Source: JADLEX01 sp964586775 (GTDB taxonomy: Bacteria; Lernaellota; Lernaellaia; JACKCT01). From it: 5,371 nucleotides of DNA. Position 1 is the stretch's first letter. Each line of letters opens with the position of its first letter. The stretch is from the NCBI GenBank assembly GCA_964586775.1, contig CAZPJD010000112.1, positions 1 to 5,371 on the forward strand, in the 5' to 3' direction. The notes below the pieces were generated by a model. It was not told the DNA's origin, searched no databases, and was given only the letters and a program-made list of their open reading frames with translations. Below are positions 5,343-5,371 of the stretch, in pieces. A program made the position numbers and the translations under genes.

Positions 5343-5371
5343 ATGAACCCGCCGCGGACGGGAGAGGGCGG
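5343..5371 (+). CDS. Possible start of a coding sequence cut by the window edge
   Basis: The ATG at 5343 is preceded by GGAG at 5332-5335 with a 7-base gap, a normal ribosome binding site arrangement, and the frame stays open to the last base, encoding MNPPRTGEG. An in-frame GTG at 5316 is an alternative start with a poorer ribosome binding site. Nine residues are too few to name a product; a Pro/Gly/Arg-rich N-terminus is not diagnostic. It may simply be chance in GC-rich sequence. Confidence 0.35.

Noticed and set aside
1..5371. Search for CRISPR arrays, insertion sequences, attachment sites, toxin-antitoxin pairs or phage genes
   Set aside because: No regularly spaced repeats, transposase motifs, target-site duplications or tRNA 3'-end duplications were seen. 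The window is filled by housekeeping genes and their signals.

Overview
This window reads as an ordinary chromosomal housekeeping segment of a high-GC bacterium. The coding sequence is strongly G+C-rich at third codon positions, and the only clearly A+T-rich stretches are at promoters. Separate secD and secF genes, a RecJ of about 570 residues directly after secF, and a tRNA-Thr/tRNA-Tyr pair without encoded CCA ends together suggest a Gram-negative lineage of the deltaproteobacterial type (Desulfobacterota, Myxococcota or a relative). That placement is an inference from gene order and sequence character and was not tested. All genes found lie on the + strand.

Bases 2-3837 look like one transcription unit. 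It holds the 3' part of secD (the 5' end is outside the window), then secF after a 12-base gap with its Shine-Dalgarno sequence overlapping the secD stop, then recJ after an 8-base gap. SecD and SecF form the membrane complex that uses the proton gradient to finish Sec-dependent export. RecJ is a cytoplasmic 5'-3' single-strand DNA exonuclease of recombination and mismatch repair. The SecDF-RecJ link is positional and not an obvious functional pathway.

Bases 3838-4038 are the largest intergenic region with a visible promoter. It has an A/T-rich upstream stretch, an extended -10 element (TGTTATGAT), a perfect 14-bp palindrome at the expected transcription start, and a leader with two mutually exclusive base-pairing options, one of which covers the ribosome binding site. 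It serves a single gene for a family 2 glycosyltransferase (4039-4899) of unknown acceptor.

Bases 4900-5070 contain a strong GC-rich hairpin and then a good sigma70-type promoter (TTGACG, 16 bases, TATACT) for the tRNA genes. The -35 element lies inside one arm of an 11-bp inverted repeat. tRNA-Thr (UGU) is at 5071-5143 and tRNA-Tyr (GUA) at 5179-5261. The last 110 bases hold a hairpin and a possible start of another coding sequence at 5343 that runs off the edge.

I found no undescribed system here. The observations most worth a second look are the regulatory architecture in front of the glycosyltransferase and the inverted repeat over the tRNA promoter. The long open frames on the - strand are judged to be shadows of the + strand genes.
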